From positions 186,001 to 250,000 of the forward strand of contig NXFV01001959.1 of NCBI GenBank assembly GCA_002803225.1: DNA of 64,000 nt. The letters are read 5' to 3'. Of the stretch, positions 32,276 through 43,496 are shown one piece after another. The first letter of the stretch is position 1; the number at the start of each line of letters is the position of its first letter. A model generated the notes under the pieces. The model was given only the letters and a program-made list of their open reading frames with translations. It did not search any database and was not told the DNA's origin. A program made the position numbers and the translations under genes. Origin of the DNA: Gamarada debralockiae. Lineage: Eukaryota; Ascomycota; Leotiomycetes; Helotiales; Hyphodiscaceae.

Positions 32276-34252
32276 TTAAGCTGCAACGCCTTCAACCTGC
32301 TTATCATGAGGCGGGAACCGCTTCCCAGACAGAACATCCCTCTCTTGATGCACAGCAACATGATTATTCAACAAATGGCTTGGGTCCTTCACAAACCAAG
32401 CCGCTACCAGGCCTATTATGCCAAACGGTATAGTCGAAAGGAACACTCTCCGGAAAGCATACGCATAGGCGTCCTTAAAGGCCTGTGATGTCGCTGCAAT
32501 CACAGCGGAAGTGGCGCCCGGGACCTTCGCAAAAGCTTCAGGGACACCAACCGCATTCTCGACCACGGCAGGGATCAGGGCGCCAAGCTCGGAGGGTGAG
32601 AATCCGTTAGCGATAGCCGCTTCTGATATGCGCGGGCCTAGTTGCTTGTTGACGACAGAGTTGAGGATGGTCGAGAAAACGGCGTTACCGACGCTGCCGC
32701 CCGCGCTGCGGAACGTGCCAATGAGGCCGGCTGATACGCCGAGTTCTTCTTGCGGGACGAATAGTCCCGAGGCTACGTACGCGAGGGTCGTGACCCAAGT
32801 GAAGCAGGATTGACCGAAAAGCTGGAAGGCCATCCAGGCGGCTTTGTGGTGTGGGACAACAGTGGCATAGCAGGCTGTAAAGACGGTTTGGATTATGAGC
32901 GCAACGATGATTTGTTGGCGGACGTGCTTGATCTTGTGAACAAGAGAGGGCAGGATCCAGCCGCCTAGGACACCGGACATATTCCCGGGGATTTGAGTAA
33001 TCCCAATTTGGACAGGGTCATTGGTGTACATGTAAAGCGTTGCTTGGGGTGCCAGTGTGGTTATGGCTTGCCAGATCATCCCAGCAATAAAGAGAATTAT
33101 GAGATGGACAGTAAACTCGCGGAACATGGCAAAGAGATGGAAGGGGAAGATTGGGTTTTTTGGAATGGTGAAATCGTAGAGGAAACAAGCAAAGAAGATG
33201 AGAGCACCGATGGTGACCGTGGAGGCTACAAGGGATTTGGAGTAGGACGTCTTTCCAAGATAAGTCAAGCCCACTAGGAAAATAGTCAGTCCGGCAGCGA
33301 AAAGGCCCAGGCCAATGAAGTCTAGCTCCTTAAACTCTTGCCAGCGTGTCTTATCGTAGTCGTTGCGAGGACGAGATGGTGGAAAGTAGAAGATAGCCGT
33401 TCCAACTATGCAAATGCAGGAGTAGATGATGGCGATATAGTAACACCACCGCCAGGTGGCATGGAGGACTAGCTCATTCGCTATGAGTACGCTCAAGCAG
33501 GACCATGGGATATTGATGCAGAATTCAGTCCATCCGAGCCCAATGCCACTATTCATTAAGAAGGTATTTTTACCAAAAGGATGACTGGGAGCCTCACCGA
33601 TATTTATTGGGAAGTAACTCTGAAATGCCTGGGTATGATACGAAAATCACGCCAGCACCAAATCCAAGGATAGTAGATCCAGCTGCGACGGTGGTGGTTT
33701 TTTGTGCTGTGGCGCCAACAATCTTTTGAGAGAAAGTGGTCAACCGTCAAAGCCTAGACGAGTAGATGATTGTTCAAAAATAACGCGAGACTTACAGCGC
33801 CAATCAATGTGATCACTTGTCCAGAGATTAAGACATATCGCCGACCGAAGATGTCGCTAAAGCCGCCTGCAATAGAGAAAGAAACGGCTGATGCCACCGA
33901 CCAGCCGCCCGGAATCCACACGATATTTTCGGTGTCGCCAAGAGCATTGCCAATTTGGGCGAGAATCCCTGTTACGAGTACTAGGCCACAGGATATTGCC
34001 GCAACATAAGACAAACCCATGAACTGGGGAAAGGCGAATGTTAGCACGAAGGAATTTTGGTAAGTAAATTAAGAACTTAGAGCTCACAAATATAGCCATA
34101 ATGGTCGACGCCGACACCGTTTCGGGCGCGTCGTCTCCTTGTGTAGGAGCTAGAGCTTCATTTGGGTTACTTGGGCTCGAAACCTCCTCGCTCGGTTTGG
34201 TCTCGACCCTTTCTTCCTGGATTTTCTCGGAATTGTGGTTAATTTCAGCCAT
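32276..34252 (-). CDS. MFS efflux transporter, TRI12 family
   Basis: A 14-helix major facilitator of the fungal trichothecene-efflux-pump (TRI12) family; such pumps export toxins, siderophores or drugs across the plasma membrane. Four exons (34252-34088, 34023-33796, 33722-33598, 33548-32276) sum to exactly 597 codons. Diagnostic features: WIPGGWSVASAVSFSIAGGF followed by SDIFGRRYVL (the motif A region), ISELLPNKYR, GIGLGWTEFCINIPW, PPSRPRNDYDKTRWQEFKELDFIG in two blocks, and the late helix region with LIGTFRSAGGSVGNAVFSTIL. The C-terminal cytoplasmic tail is KDPSHLLNNHVAV and onward. It has no broken codons, unlike many neighbours. It diverges from the Gfo/Idh/MocA gene over a 1067-bp spacer. 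The transported substrate is unknown. Confidence 0.9.
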
Positions 34253-35319
34253 ATTTGGAAATTGCTGAATCGGGATGAAAGGGCTTGATTGAGTGTTAAC
34301 ACTTGTTAGAAAGGGCTGAGATTCTGTCAGAATCTTTTATATGCGAGAGAGTCGATTAAGGTTCATTGGTAATTATTTTTATGACAGGGATCAGTGTAGT
34401 CGGCCCATACGTTCGGCCCGCCCCAAATATTGTTTGTCTGTCGGCAGTTGGATTCGGACTATCTGGGCAAACTTTAACAGGCTCCTCCGCATTTAAAGCA
34501 ATGCGCTCTTTCGTTTCTTCTATTAGCCACGTGATCCCTTGCCGCGACCTGAGCATTAGGAATGGCTCGACCAAAGAGCTAACTCAGGTTAGCCGGCACC
34601 AAAAAGCTGGCATCTACTCCCTTACTTGCTCTCGATTTCTTAATCCGCGTTCTTACTGCAGAGGCATTAGGATCTAAGTTTTCCGGTGTCCCGCTGCTTC
34701 CACGCAACCCCGCATCCCCGCATCTCCGCATATAATCTCTTTGTCACGAAAGCAACTATATCTCCAGGCATAGGCTTCGATACTAGCTACTACTTCGCAT
34801 AGACGAGGATTCTAAGTTAAAGGGGAGGGAGGAAAAAAAGAAAAGAAAAGAAGAAAGAGAGCTAAAGAGAGAAAGTATATCTAGATCTCCAGCTTGCACG
34901 TGATAGTTACGGACCAATGAATTCTATGGTCACGTGTGCGGTTTCGAAGGACTTCTATCAATTCTTTCAGAACCGCCACAAAATCGAAACTAACATCGAT
35001 TAAAAACGGAGGGTAGAAACACAGGTATTTCAAATTGCGAAATACTTCGCACAAGTATCTAGAATTCTAGAGACCCGGATAAAGGGATCCTGCGAGGGTT
35101 GAAATAAAGCAAATTCGTTGTGAAGTTGTTTACAAGAAGTATGAGATCGGGGGTCGGAATAACCTCGCTGGTGGTTTTCTAGTGTGAAGCGGGGTAGGGG
35201 ATTGAGGCGAAGAAAAACATCCCGCTTCCACAACAGTGCGCTCTAACGGGTTGACTCTAGTACAGTATCGGCAGACTTAAACGTCTTCGACGCCTCTAGA
35301 TGGCTCAATTCTACTCGAA
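34253..35319. promoter_or_regulatory. Divergent promoter region with three CACGTG boxes
   Basis: Spacer between the leftward TRI12-type transporter and the rightward Gfo/Idh/MocA gene. CACGTG hexamers occur at 34528-34533, 34897-34902 and 34931-34936; the last two are 34 bp apart. A purine-rich tract (AAAAAGAAAAGAAAAGAAG-type) lies at about 34,833-34,880. CACGTG is the core bound by fungal bHLH factors such as Cbf1; regulation here is inferred only. Confidence 0.4.
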
Positions 35320-36485
35320 ATGTACTCCGATAAGAAACTCCGCGTCGGCATTGTGGGTGCGGGTGAGGTCGCCCAAACTATTCATCTCCCCACACTCGCG
35401 CTACTCAATCACTTGTATGCTCGCCGTAACCATTGAGGAAATATGCTAACATCTGCAGATACACCGTCATCTCCATCTGCGATATCTCCCAGCAGACAGT
35501 TGACCACTGCGCGACCAAATTTCGAATTCCCCACAAGACGATTAACCCCTCCGAAACGATCTCCCATCCCGATGTCGATCTAGTCTTCATTCTTGCAGCA
35601 GATGAATTCCACGAACCCCTCTGCATTGCCTCCCTCCAAGCTGGGAAGCTCGTCTTCGTCGAAAAACCAATCACGCTCTCGATCCCCTCGGCGCAACGAA
35701 TAATTGAGGCAGAGAAGGGTGCAGGAGGAAACAGAATCTTCGTGGGATATATGCGACGATATGCGCTGTCATTTACAGATGCATTCAAGCGAGAAGTTGC
35801 CTCTATACCTAAGATCCTGTACGCCAGGTCTCGAGACATTGTTGGACCCAATGCGCACTTCGTGGCGCAGTCTGCTACGTTCCCAAAGAAGTTCACCGAC
35901 TTTCCTCCAGGCAAGGAGCGAGAAGAACGTCTAAACAAATTGATATCTGAAGCTTTCCCGAATGGCGCAAGCGATGAGTATATCAAGTACTGCCGATTTC
36001 TAGGAAGCTTGGGCTCACACGACTTATCGCTCATGAGGGAAGCAATTGGATTTCCGGAATCAGTGGCGGGGGTTTCAGCGAACGAACCTTTCTACTCCGC
36101 CATTTTCAACTATAGAAACAAGACTGGGGAACCATTTGCGGTCACATATGAGAGTGGAATCGACGGCGTCCCTCGATTTGATGCGCATTTGGCCATTTAT
36201 GGGGAGAAGAAAACAGTCAGTATCCAGTACAATACTCCATACGTTAAGGGACTTCCCATCGTGGTCAAGGTCGATGAATTGAATGAGCATGGGGAGGCAA
36301 GCACCCGGGAGATTCTATCTTCGTTCGAGGATGCATATTCGGTTGAGTTACAGGAGATGCACAATTGCTTTGTCGAAGGGAAGCTAATAAAGACCACGGC
36401 GGTGGATGCTTCTCGGGATTTGGAGTTATTCGATTTAATGTACAAACAACACGCACATCAAACCGTGATGCTTTCAGTGAGCTAA
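35320..36485 (+). CDS. Gfo/Idh/MocA-family NAD(P)-dependent oxidoreductase
   Basis: A 373-residue dehydrogenase of the Gfo/Idh/MocA family, which oxidises or reduces sugars, polyols and related compounds. Exon 1 is 35320-35414, exon 2 35459-36485; the frame closes. The dinucleotide-binding motif is VGIVGAGEVAQTIHLPTL at the N terminus, and the family lysine motif is FVEKPITLS at about residue 108. The C-terminal half is the beta-sheet substrate domain (GSLGSHDLSLMREAIGFP and onward), in which the SHD triplet fits the usual catalytic His region. An ATG at 35300 is in another frame and is ignored. With the divergent transporter and a nearby ruined zinc cluster regulator it may be the rest of a small catabolic or secondary-metabolite unit. 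Confidence 0.88.
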
Positions 36486-37116
36486 AACATCGATATTTAC
36501 GGCACTATCACATTGGGTCGGAGATAACTATCTCCAACCATGCATTAGAAAGTCGACAGCCTTCCCCCACTTTTGGACTGAGCAGGGACTGGCTATTTAG
36601 GGGATGCCAACCTTGGGGGGTTCAGAAGGCTTCAGACATGCATTGCGGTGAGTTGGCTTCGAAGCGCGACATCTATGAGAAATGGCAGACTATAGAAGAT
36701 GGGCTTCTACCAATTTTGAGTAGACACTAAGCATCATGTATTGTCACTTCTTTCCCAAGTTCAAGTAGGCAAAACTTATAAGACCTCAAGAAAAGGGGCA
36801 GTATATACAGTGTGTATCCCTTCTTCATTATTGATTTGAGCTAAAAATTGAGCTTTGAATATTGGATTGGCTATTTGATGGGATATTTTATTGATGAGAA
36901 CCTCGAACCGCATGTAAAAACTCGATTTGAAGGTGGAATTTAAGCCATTATATCCAGTGATCTAGTGCCACTTACAACACCCTGATCTTATCATAAGACC
37001 TAGTCCCAAATCGACAAAGTGGTGGCATTTGATGTGCAAGACGTCGTCTTATGAACCAATTGTTACGACACTTCTTTGGACGGATGACTGATGCTGGCAC
37101 CCTGCAGGCAAGTATG
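36486..37116. other. Intergenic region
   Basis: About 630 bp. A frame overlapping the end of the oxidoreductase stays open to 36730 but shows no domain and is treated as chance. The rest is AT-rich 5' flanking sequence of the following broken regulator gene. Confidence 0.4.
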
Positions 37117-37890
37117 TCCAGCTCAAAATGTCACCCTCAGGGTCCACGTAGAATGGTCCTAACAAGAGACAGAATTCGACGAGTGAAATATGACGAAGCC
37201 AAGCCTTTCTGCACTCGATGTCGGCGTTTCGGGTTACCTTACGGCGGCTACCCTTTCAGGCCAGAGGACCAAGAAGAGAGCTCCCGCCAAAGGCAAGACA
37301 ACGGACAATCAAAGCACTCATTCAACGTCCCACCATCGTCGTCGAACCGTTGGGAGGAACAAAATTTGTGAGTGAGCTGGAATATCAGTGCTTTTTAGTC
37401 TTCCAGACTAGAGCAGCACCGGAATTCTACGGCTACTTCGACTCTGATGTTCGAACTTTCCGACTCTTCAAGTTTACCATGGGAAAGAATGTGGTCACCA
37501 GGCAGTCATTGCCATTGGCGCCCTTCACAAAGCTTGGAGAAAATTCTACATGTCTCCGACGATTTCCCGGGTTCCGCATTCGGAAACAAGATTGTACACG
37601 TTCTCTTAAACGTTATAACAAGGCCCTTCGATTGATGTAGGAATTCTCACGAGAAAACAACGAGGCCTTTTAAAAAATACTCTCATCTCCTCGCTGACGA
37701 CCTGTTTTGAAAGCTTCATCGGCAACAAAGAGCATGCGCTCTCACAAGCTCAGGCAGGAGTCGAAGTGTTATTTGAGCGGCAGGAGAGTAAATGCAACCT
37801 ACCAAAGCTCGGGCTGGGACAATCATCGCATAAAATAGCGACCAAGACCGCTAAATTCGGCGGCCATCGCACCTGAACGTTGCATTTAGT
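37117..37890 (+). pseudogene. Zn2Cys6 transcription factor pseudogene
   Basis: Ruins of a zinc cluster regulator. The DNA-binding region still reads RIRRVKYDEAKPFCTRCRRF, followed by GLPYGG, where two zinc cysteines have become tyrosine (TGT to TAT type, a G-to-A change) and the first cysteines are not recognisable. Further on, in shifting frames, come FVSELEYQCFLVFQTRAAPEF, GYFDSD, HQAVIAIGALHKAW and FIGNKEHALSQAQAGVEVLF. These match the usual C6 factor middle region (an FQ..TA....GFFDS segment, then AVIALGALH). At least three frameshifts and several stops separate the blocks. Its position beside the Gfo/Idh/MocA and TRI12 genes suggests it once regulated them. Confidence 0.72.
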
Positions 37891-38773
37891 TGTAAATTCG
37901 GGTAGAACGGCGGGATATTCTACAATTCCTTTTAGCAAGGGATGACGGATGCCGTGGATTTTTCTAACAGCATGACCAAGGCATCAAGGCGGTTAAATGT
38001 TGCGAGAATATCTGCATCAAGAAATGATGTGGAGGTGGCAGCTGTCCATGCATCTACAAATAGGTGCAAGCGAATTCGCTTCATTCACCACCATAAGATC
38101 TCCCTCTTGTACTTATAGCACTTTCCTTTCTCTCTTTAGTTTAGTCTCCTTGTAATAAACAGCAATCCATACTTCACGTGTGCCATACCGTGACAGACTG
38201 GACAGGAGCGGCAAGTGGAGTATCTATAAATTTATTGAAGGTATTTGACATATAAGGGCAAGGATTGCTAAAGACATAGATGTCGTTTTATTAAGGGGAT
38301 ATCGTAGTAGATTAGAGAGAAATGATGATAGATCGCAATTCGGATATCTTTCTTGTGCATATTCGGGTGAATTTGGTCTATAGTGGGTAAATATAGTTGC
38401 TGAATCTCACGGCAATTTTATCATAAGAAAACGACAGTAACGAGCCTTAGACCTCTTCGGTATCCACATCCTTCAGAGCTAGCTTGCTAAGAAGCATCAT
38501 CCCAAGAAACATCCTCTTAAGCGACTGAGGGAATTCACTTATATCACGTGACAGAGCTTCAAGAATCACCGGGGGTGTCAGAATTCGTAACGGATCAAAA
38601 AACTTTCGAAGGGCCGTATCTCACCACAACAACTTTTTGAAGAAAATTAAGTTTACTACGCGGTTCTGCACTATCCATAGTACAAACCACATACACATCT
38701 TAATTGCAATTTCGAAAGTTGAGAGTTTTGTTTTCTTTTGAAGAATTTCCGGCCGTCACAAGTAGTGGTGAAC
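37891..38773. other. AT-rich intergenic region
   Basis: About 880 bp without a gene, AT-rich from 38,200 on. CACGTG is seen at 38175-38180 and 38545-38550. It ends at the 216-bp inverted-repeat element. Confidence 0.4.
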
Positions 38774-38989
38774 CACCAGGGGGTGACAAGTCTCATGGAA
38801 CAGCCGCACTTTTCGACTAATTATAATTTCTCAATGTAACACAATACAAAATTTCTGGATAGAGAGAATTGTTCGCCGTATGAAATTCTATATCTGTCAT
38901 AGAATTTTATTGATTTCAGAGTTGCATTGCGGGTGCTGAGAGGCGAACGAGACTTTTTGCTGTTCCATAAGACTTGTCACCCCCTGGTG
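38774..38989. mobile_element. MITE-like element with 31-bp terminal inverted repeats
   Basis: A 216-bp non-coding element bounded by inverted repeats of 31 bp with a single mismatch: the left end begins CACCAGGGGGTGACAAGTCT (38774-38804) and the right end is its reverse complement (38959-38989). Both ends are flanked by AAC (38771-38773 and 38990-38992), a possible 3-bp target duplication. The interior is AT-rich and codes for nothing. Size and structure fit a non-autonomous DNA transposon (MITE). The family and the transposase that would move it are not identifiable here. Confidence 0.75.
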
Positions 38990-39084
38990 AACTCTCATCA
39001 TTGCTTATGTAATCACTGCGGTTGTGACGTCGTATAAAGGGACTAGGAGAGCCCCATCACTATCTTCATTAATCATTATCAATC

Positions 39085-40380
39085 CTTGCTTGTACTACCC
39101 AATACAAGCTGTGAAGCTCATCAAGCTCATCAACATAATATCATTACTGTGTACTGCCATTATTGCCGTAACGTATCGGTGGGAATAACATCGCAGGAGC
39201 TTATGTCTCACCTACTATTCTGGGTGAATCAATTCCCATTCGTTCTGGTGGCGACTCATACACTTCGATGGTTTTGTTCAAAACTATCGTGGTCACCATA
39301 GCAGCCACTGGGACAACAATTGCGCTCTCGTAATGGTACATGGATCCGGCGATATTTGAAAACAAAGGGCGTACTGCTCAAGGACCTACTCTCTTGGCTG
39401 ATCATATATGCCGTCACTAGCAATACTGGATCTTGGTGAGTCCTCAAATCGATCTCTCAACTCCCATCGCCTATTCAATCAGGTCGGCCATTGGCACAAA
39501 TATATCTGATTTCTCGCGATACCTGAAGAAACCTCGGGATGTCTGGACACAAATGCTTCTGATTTCCCTTCCTATGGGTCTGGATCGGAGTTATAATCAG
39601 CACGAGTGGCTCAAAGCAGTTGTACGGAGAATATATCTGAGCCCAATCGTTGTTGCATCCATGTGGGCCGGCCCTGGCGGTCGAGCTGCAGCTTTCTTTT
39701 GTGGATTTGGGTGATCAATCGCTCAGATCGGGGTCAACGTGTCTGCCGATGTCATCTCTTGCTCGCATGAACTGATGAGTTTGTTTCCTAAGTATCTCAA
39801 TCTTCGCTGATCCGCCAATCTCATAACCATCACTGGAGGCTGGTGAGTCCCATATTCCCATGAAGCGGACAACACTAATTGCTATAGGATCATGGTCCCT
39901 TGGAAGATCTACACTCAGCTTCTTCATTGTTGAGCTTCATCTCCCCCCTTGGAACCTTCCAGGCACCCATAATTGCCATCGCTATTTTGGATTACTGGAT
40001 CGTCAAGAAAAGAGCAATTGATGTGCCTGCATTATACCGGCCCCGAGAACGGTATAGATTTAACAAACTCAGTACAAATTGGAGAACTGTCATTGCCCTT
40101 CTCGTCTGTGCGTCCGAATCTACTGAGCATGATCAATAGCATCAACCATTCGATCAGCATTAGCAGCGCTGCCTACATCAGCGACTTGGTGTGGTTCTAT
40201 GGGTTCCTGATCGCCTTCGTTACGCACGTTTCACTTAGTCTGGTCTTCCCCAATACTGATGTGATTATTAGGAGGACAATTCATACTCATGGGCAAGATA
40301 CGGATGCAAATGTCGTTGACGGGCTCTCAAATTCAGAGAAGGAACATGGCAAGGAGACTATCGACGAGAAAACTGCATGA
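39085..40380 (+). pseudogene. NCS1-family nucleobase transporter pseudogene
   Basis: Remains of a 12-helix purine/pyrimidine/allantoin permease of the NCS1 (Fur/Fcy) group. Recognisable blocks in order: AIGTNISDFSRYLKKPRDVW with TQM (39481 onward), GGRAAAFFCGF, IAQIGVNVSADVIS, HELMSLFPKYLNLR, ITITGGW before a normal GTGAGT donor, PWKIYT-like sequence, SSLLSFISPLGTFQAPIIA, ILDYWIVKKRAIDVPALYRP, a loop WRTVIALL, then ISDLVWFYGFLIAFVTHVSL and a hydrophilic tail ending KETIDEKTA at 40380. Two TGA codons interrupt it: one after CGFG, where Trp is expected, and one after LNLR, where Arg (CGA) fits. Both are transitions. At least two frameshifts are also needed. The N-terminal third before 39,480 is hard to follow. 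Confidence 0.78.
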
Positions 40381-41564
40381 ACGGATGGAAGTGACGTCCT
40401 TATACTCCCGGCAGACTTGGAAGTCTGGACATCGGTCCCCGACGAGAAATATCTGATGTGCAAGTGCATCTCGGCGGAGTAAGTGGGCAACAGTGAGACG
40501 GGAAAGTTTGGATTTTCTGCTTCGTATTCCGACTATAGCCACGAATGAGACATACGTGCACATGACATGATTCTGATCTCCGCCATTAGAGACCAGTTGA
40601 TTGAATGAAACCCACGTCGGAGCTTCGGATCGATGTCACGTGCGTCAATGATAAAAGGGCTCCACCCAAAATTGACGCGCGTTTTTTCTGCGTGTTTCTT
40701 TTATTAGCAGGCCCAACATCCGGGCATTCCTGAAAAGTTGTGGGCTTCTTACTTAGCATCAAAAGGAACTGAAAACTCTCTCGGCGAGTCGGCAGCAGCG
40801 AGCAAAGTGTTCCTAACACACAAATAACAGCAAACGTTCAGCTTTCTCGTATTGCCCCGCAACGTATCATGGCTTAGTTGCCTACTGCGTCAGCTGTATG
40901 AGGAGTCGAGTAGTTAACAACGTCATCCTACCTTTTCTCATGAAGTCAGTTCCGGAGAGTGAACCTGACGCTCCTGTCGTGGCGATTTTGATCTGGAATA
41001 ATGCTCTTCTACCCTTGGGCTGGAAATGAGTGATTGAAACCCCCTCAGATTCAAATTTTGTCAGACCAGTTCTGTCTGGATATACAATCAGAATTACATC
41101 CTTAATTACATTTGTCCTTACCATCGTATCACCAAGTTGGTGTCTACCATCGCTCGATTCACAAGCCGTCACGTGTCAAGTCTGGTCCACATGGCTCACG
41201 GCCCACAAATTCGGCCCTGAAAATTCTCTCAGCTTAGTTGGCTGACAACACGCTCCCATCCGATGTTTCCTATCTATTTTTGTTCACAATTATACGCTTC
41301 ACATGTTGTGCTGTGCACAGTTAGTGCCTTTCAAATCCTGATTTCAACAGGCCGAGTCGAGGAAATACCTCGTATAACTGTCATTGTTGAATCAGTTCGT
41401 CATTACCTCGAACTATCAGAAGAGGTGGAGTTTACTCGTGCCGATTGTTCCCCAAAGTCGTCATAGCCATTATGTATCAGATATATTAGGACTGGCCTCC
41501 TCCTTTCCCCTTTCATAACTCCTGGCATAATTACATACATACACTCGTTCACAACACTGCGACA
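40381..41564. other. Intergenic region upstream of the But2-domain gene
   Basis: About 1.18 kb; no frame shows protein character. CACGTG occurs at 40637-40642 and 41170-41175. The last 100 bp are a C/T/A-rich leader to the ATG at 41565. Confidence 0.45.
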
Positions 41565-43039
41565 ATGTATACACTCGCTACTTTATCTCTAATTGTTGGA
41601 GCATCTGCTCTCACTGTTCCACGGTCATCCTGCTCGTTTGGACTGACAGCATCTGGAGGGGAGTCTGGAACAATTGGTCAATTGTCTGATGGGCAGAACA
41701 GAATTGGTGGTGGTTTAGCTGCTGCCACATTCACGATCAGCAACGGAGGCATCACTGATGCAGCTGGAAGGGGCTGTATCTTGACCCGTAAGCCACTGCT
41801 CGTTGATTTGAACACAGCTAATAAGTCTCAGCATCTGTAGAACAATTTCAATGCGATCAAGGCGTTGGTCCGACATACGGTTTCGCTATTGAGAGTAACG
41901 GGACTCTTACCTCAAGCGGAAGCTCCGTCTTTTATGCTTGCCCTGCCTCGGACACTGAATGGAATTTGTACACTACGCCAGTTGTCGGCCAGAAGAAATG
42001 CGTCGAGATTTCTTTGACCGCTAGTGCATGCGGAGTTGAAGCTTCTAGCTCTTCTGCAGCTCCCCAGGCCGTGACAACTGTGACTGTCTACGATTGCACT
42101 ATGGCCTCGTCTACTGCACCGGCTGCCATCTTTTCGTCAACTCCAGCTGGCATCGAATCATCCGCACCCGTCGAGACAACTTCTCCTATTATTCCTGCGT
42201 CGACTCCGGCTACGGTCATTCAGAGCTCGTCCCCAGCTCCAATTCTCCCATCTTCGTCCCTCGTCATCACGACCTCATATCATCCTCACTCCATGACCTT
42301 GCCTTCATCAATCGTAGAAACATCGACCACACCAGTTGTGGTATCACCTAGCTCTATCCCAGTCGTCGAATCGCAAAACTCTTCAACACCCGCAACGATT
42401 GTTATCACTCCCGTCGCTCCCACGACCATTGTGCACCCAACAACGGCGCCTTATGGGAATATTACAGTAACATCCTCCTCATACATTGCCTCATCAGTTG
42501 CCTCTTCGGTAGCTTCATCCGTCAGCTCCTCATCATCCTGCGTCGCAACCACTTTGACTGGCAGCGACACATCCGGAAACTACCAATATCCCCACCTCAT
42601 CATTCCCGTCTCATCCAACTCTCCAGACACAGCATACGGCACCCAATACTTCGCCACTATCTCATCAAACACCTCCACAATCTTCAACTTCGATATTCCA
42701 TCCTCATACTCTGATTCCACCTGCAACCTGATCTTCCTCCTTCCTCTGCATTCCGAGCTCGAGACCTCATCCTACACCTCTTCTGGATCTGGCGAGATCG
42801 AGTTTGAGCAGTTGTCATCTGCTGCCACCTCTGCAACGACATATAATAATTCTCCTTCGGTTGAGACGATTTTGGGGGATTTTACTATCACGGAAGGAAG
42901 CAGCACTTTAATTTCAAGCTTTTCGTGCCCAGCTGGAGAGACTTTGACGTATGAGTTGAAGGCGCTCGAGGATACTTATCTTTATTACTTCCAGGACTGG
43001 AACCCAAGTCCAATTGGATTGTTCATCACTTATTGCTAA
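41565..43039 (+). CDS. Secreted cell-wall protein: Pir-like N domain plus But2 C-terminal domain
   Basis: A 473-residue secreted protein from exons 41565-41787 and 41841-43039. The signal peptide is MYTLATLSLIVGASALTVPR-like. Residues 20-155 form a cysteine-containing wall-protein domain (CSFGLTASGGESGTIGQLSD, GRGCILT, QFQCDQG, FYACPAS, KKCVEISLTASAC), resembling the C-terminal domain of Pir-type mannoproteins. About 160 residues of Ser/Thr/Pro-rich, presumably O-glycosylated linker follow. The end (SCVATTLTGSDTSGNYQYPH, then FDIPSSYSDSTCNLIFLLP, and a final GLFITYC) matches the 'ubiquitin 3 binding protein But2' C-terminal domain, common in secreted fungal proteins. No GPI signal is seen. 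The role is probably structural or surface-related; the But2 name does not prove ubiquitin binding outside the cell. Confidence 0.83.
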
Positions 43040-43496
43040 GTGGCTTACAGGTATGGACGTGACTTCGAGTGAGCAACTCCAAAGGCAAGGGTCAGGGGCG
43101 TTTCAGGATTTGGAGGACAATTAGGAATGGATAGGGGTGTAATTTCAGTCATGTCCTTCTCATAACTTCTAAGTAGAAATTCGGGACTTCTCAATTGGCT
43201 CATTGACTAATGGTTATCTGCTTCCTTGATCTCAAATTCCTCTTGTTGTGGTTGTTGCCACGTGATCCTTTCTCCCAAGTTGGCATATATGCTCTCAAGT
43301 CGACCTTCATAGGAATTCCCCTGATAAGTTTAGACGATTATGACGATTAATTACTATGGACCGCCTTCCAACAAAATCTCCTGAAGCTTCGGGAGAAACC
43401 AACATAGGTCCCCACCTCTGTTTACGAGTGACTTGATCTTGCTCCGAAACCTTCCCTGGCTTCCCATTCCACATCGAACAAATCAACATAAAAGTA
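43040..43496. other. Convergent spacer
   Basis: 457 bp between two convergent genes; 3' UTRs are expected. A CACGTGATC site lies at 43259-43267. No gene is seen. Confidence 0.45.

Noticed and set aside
36365..36730. 121-codon frame overlapping the end of the Gfo/Idh/MocA gene
   Set aside because: Its first part is the oxidoreductase in another frame, and the remainder has no domain.
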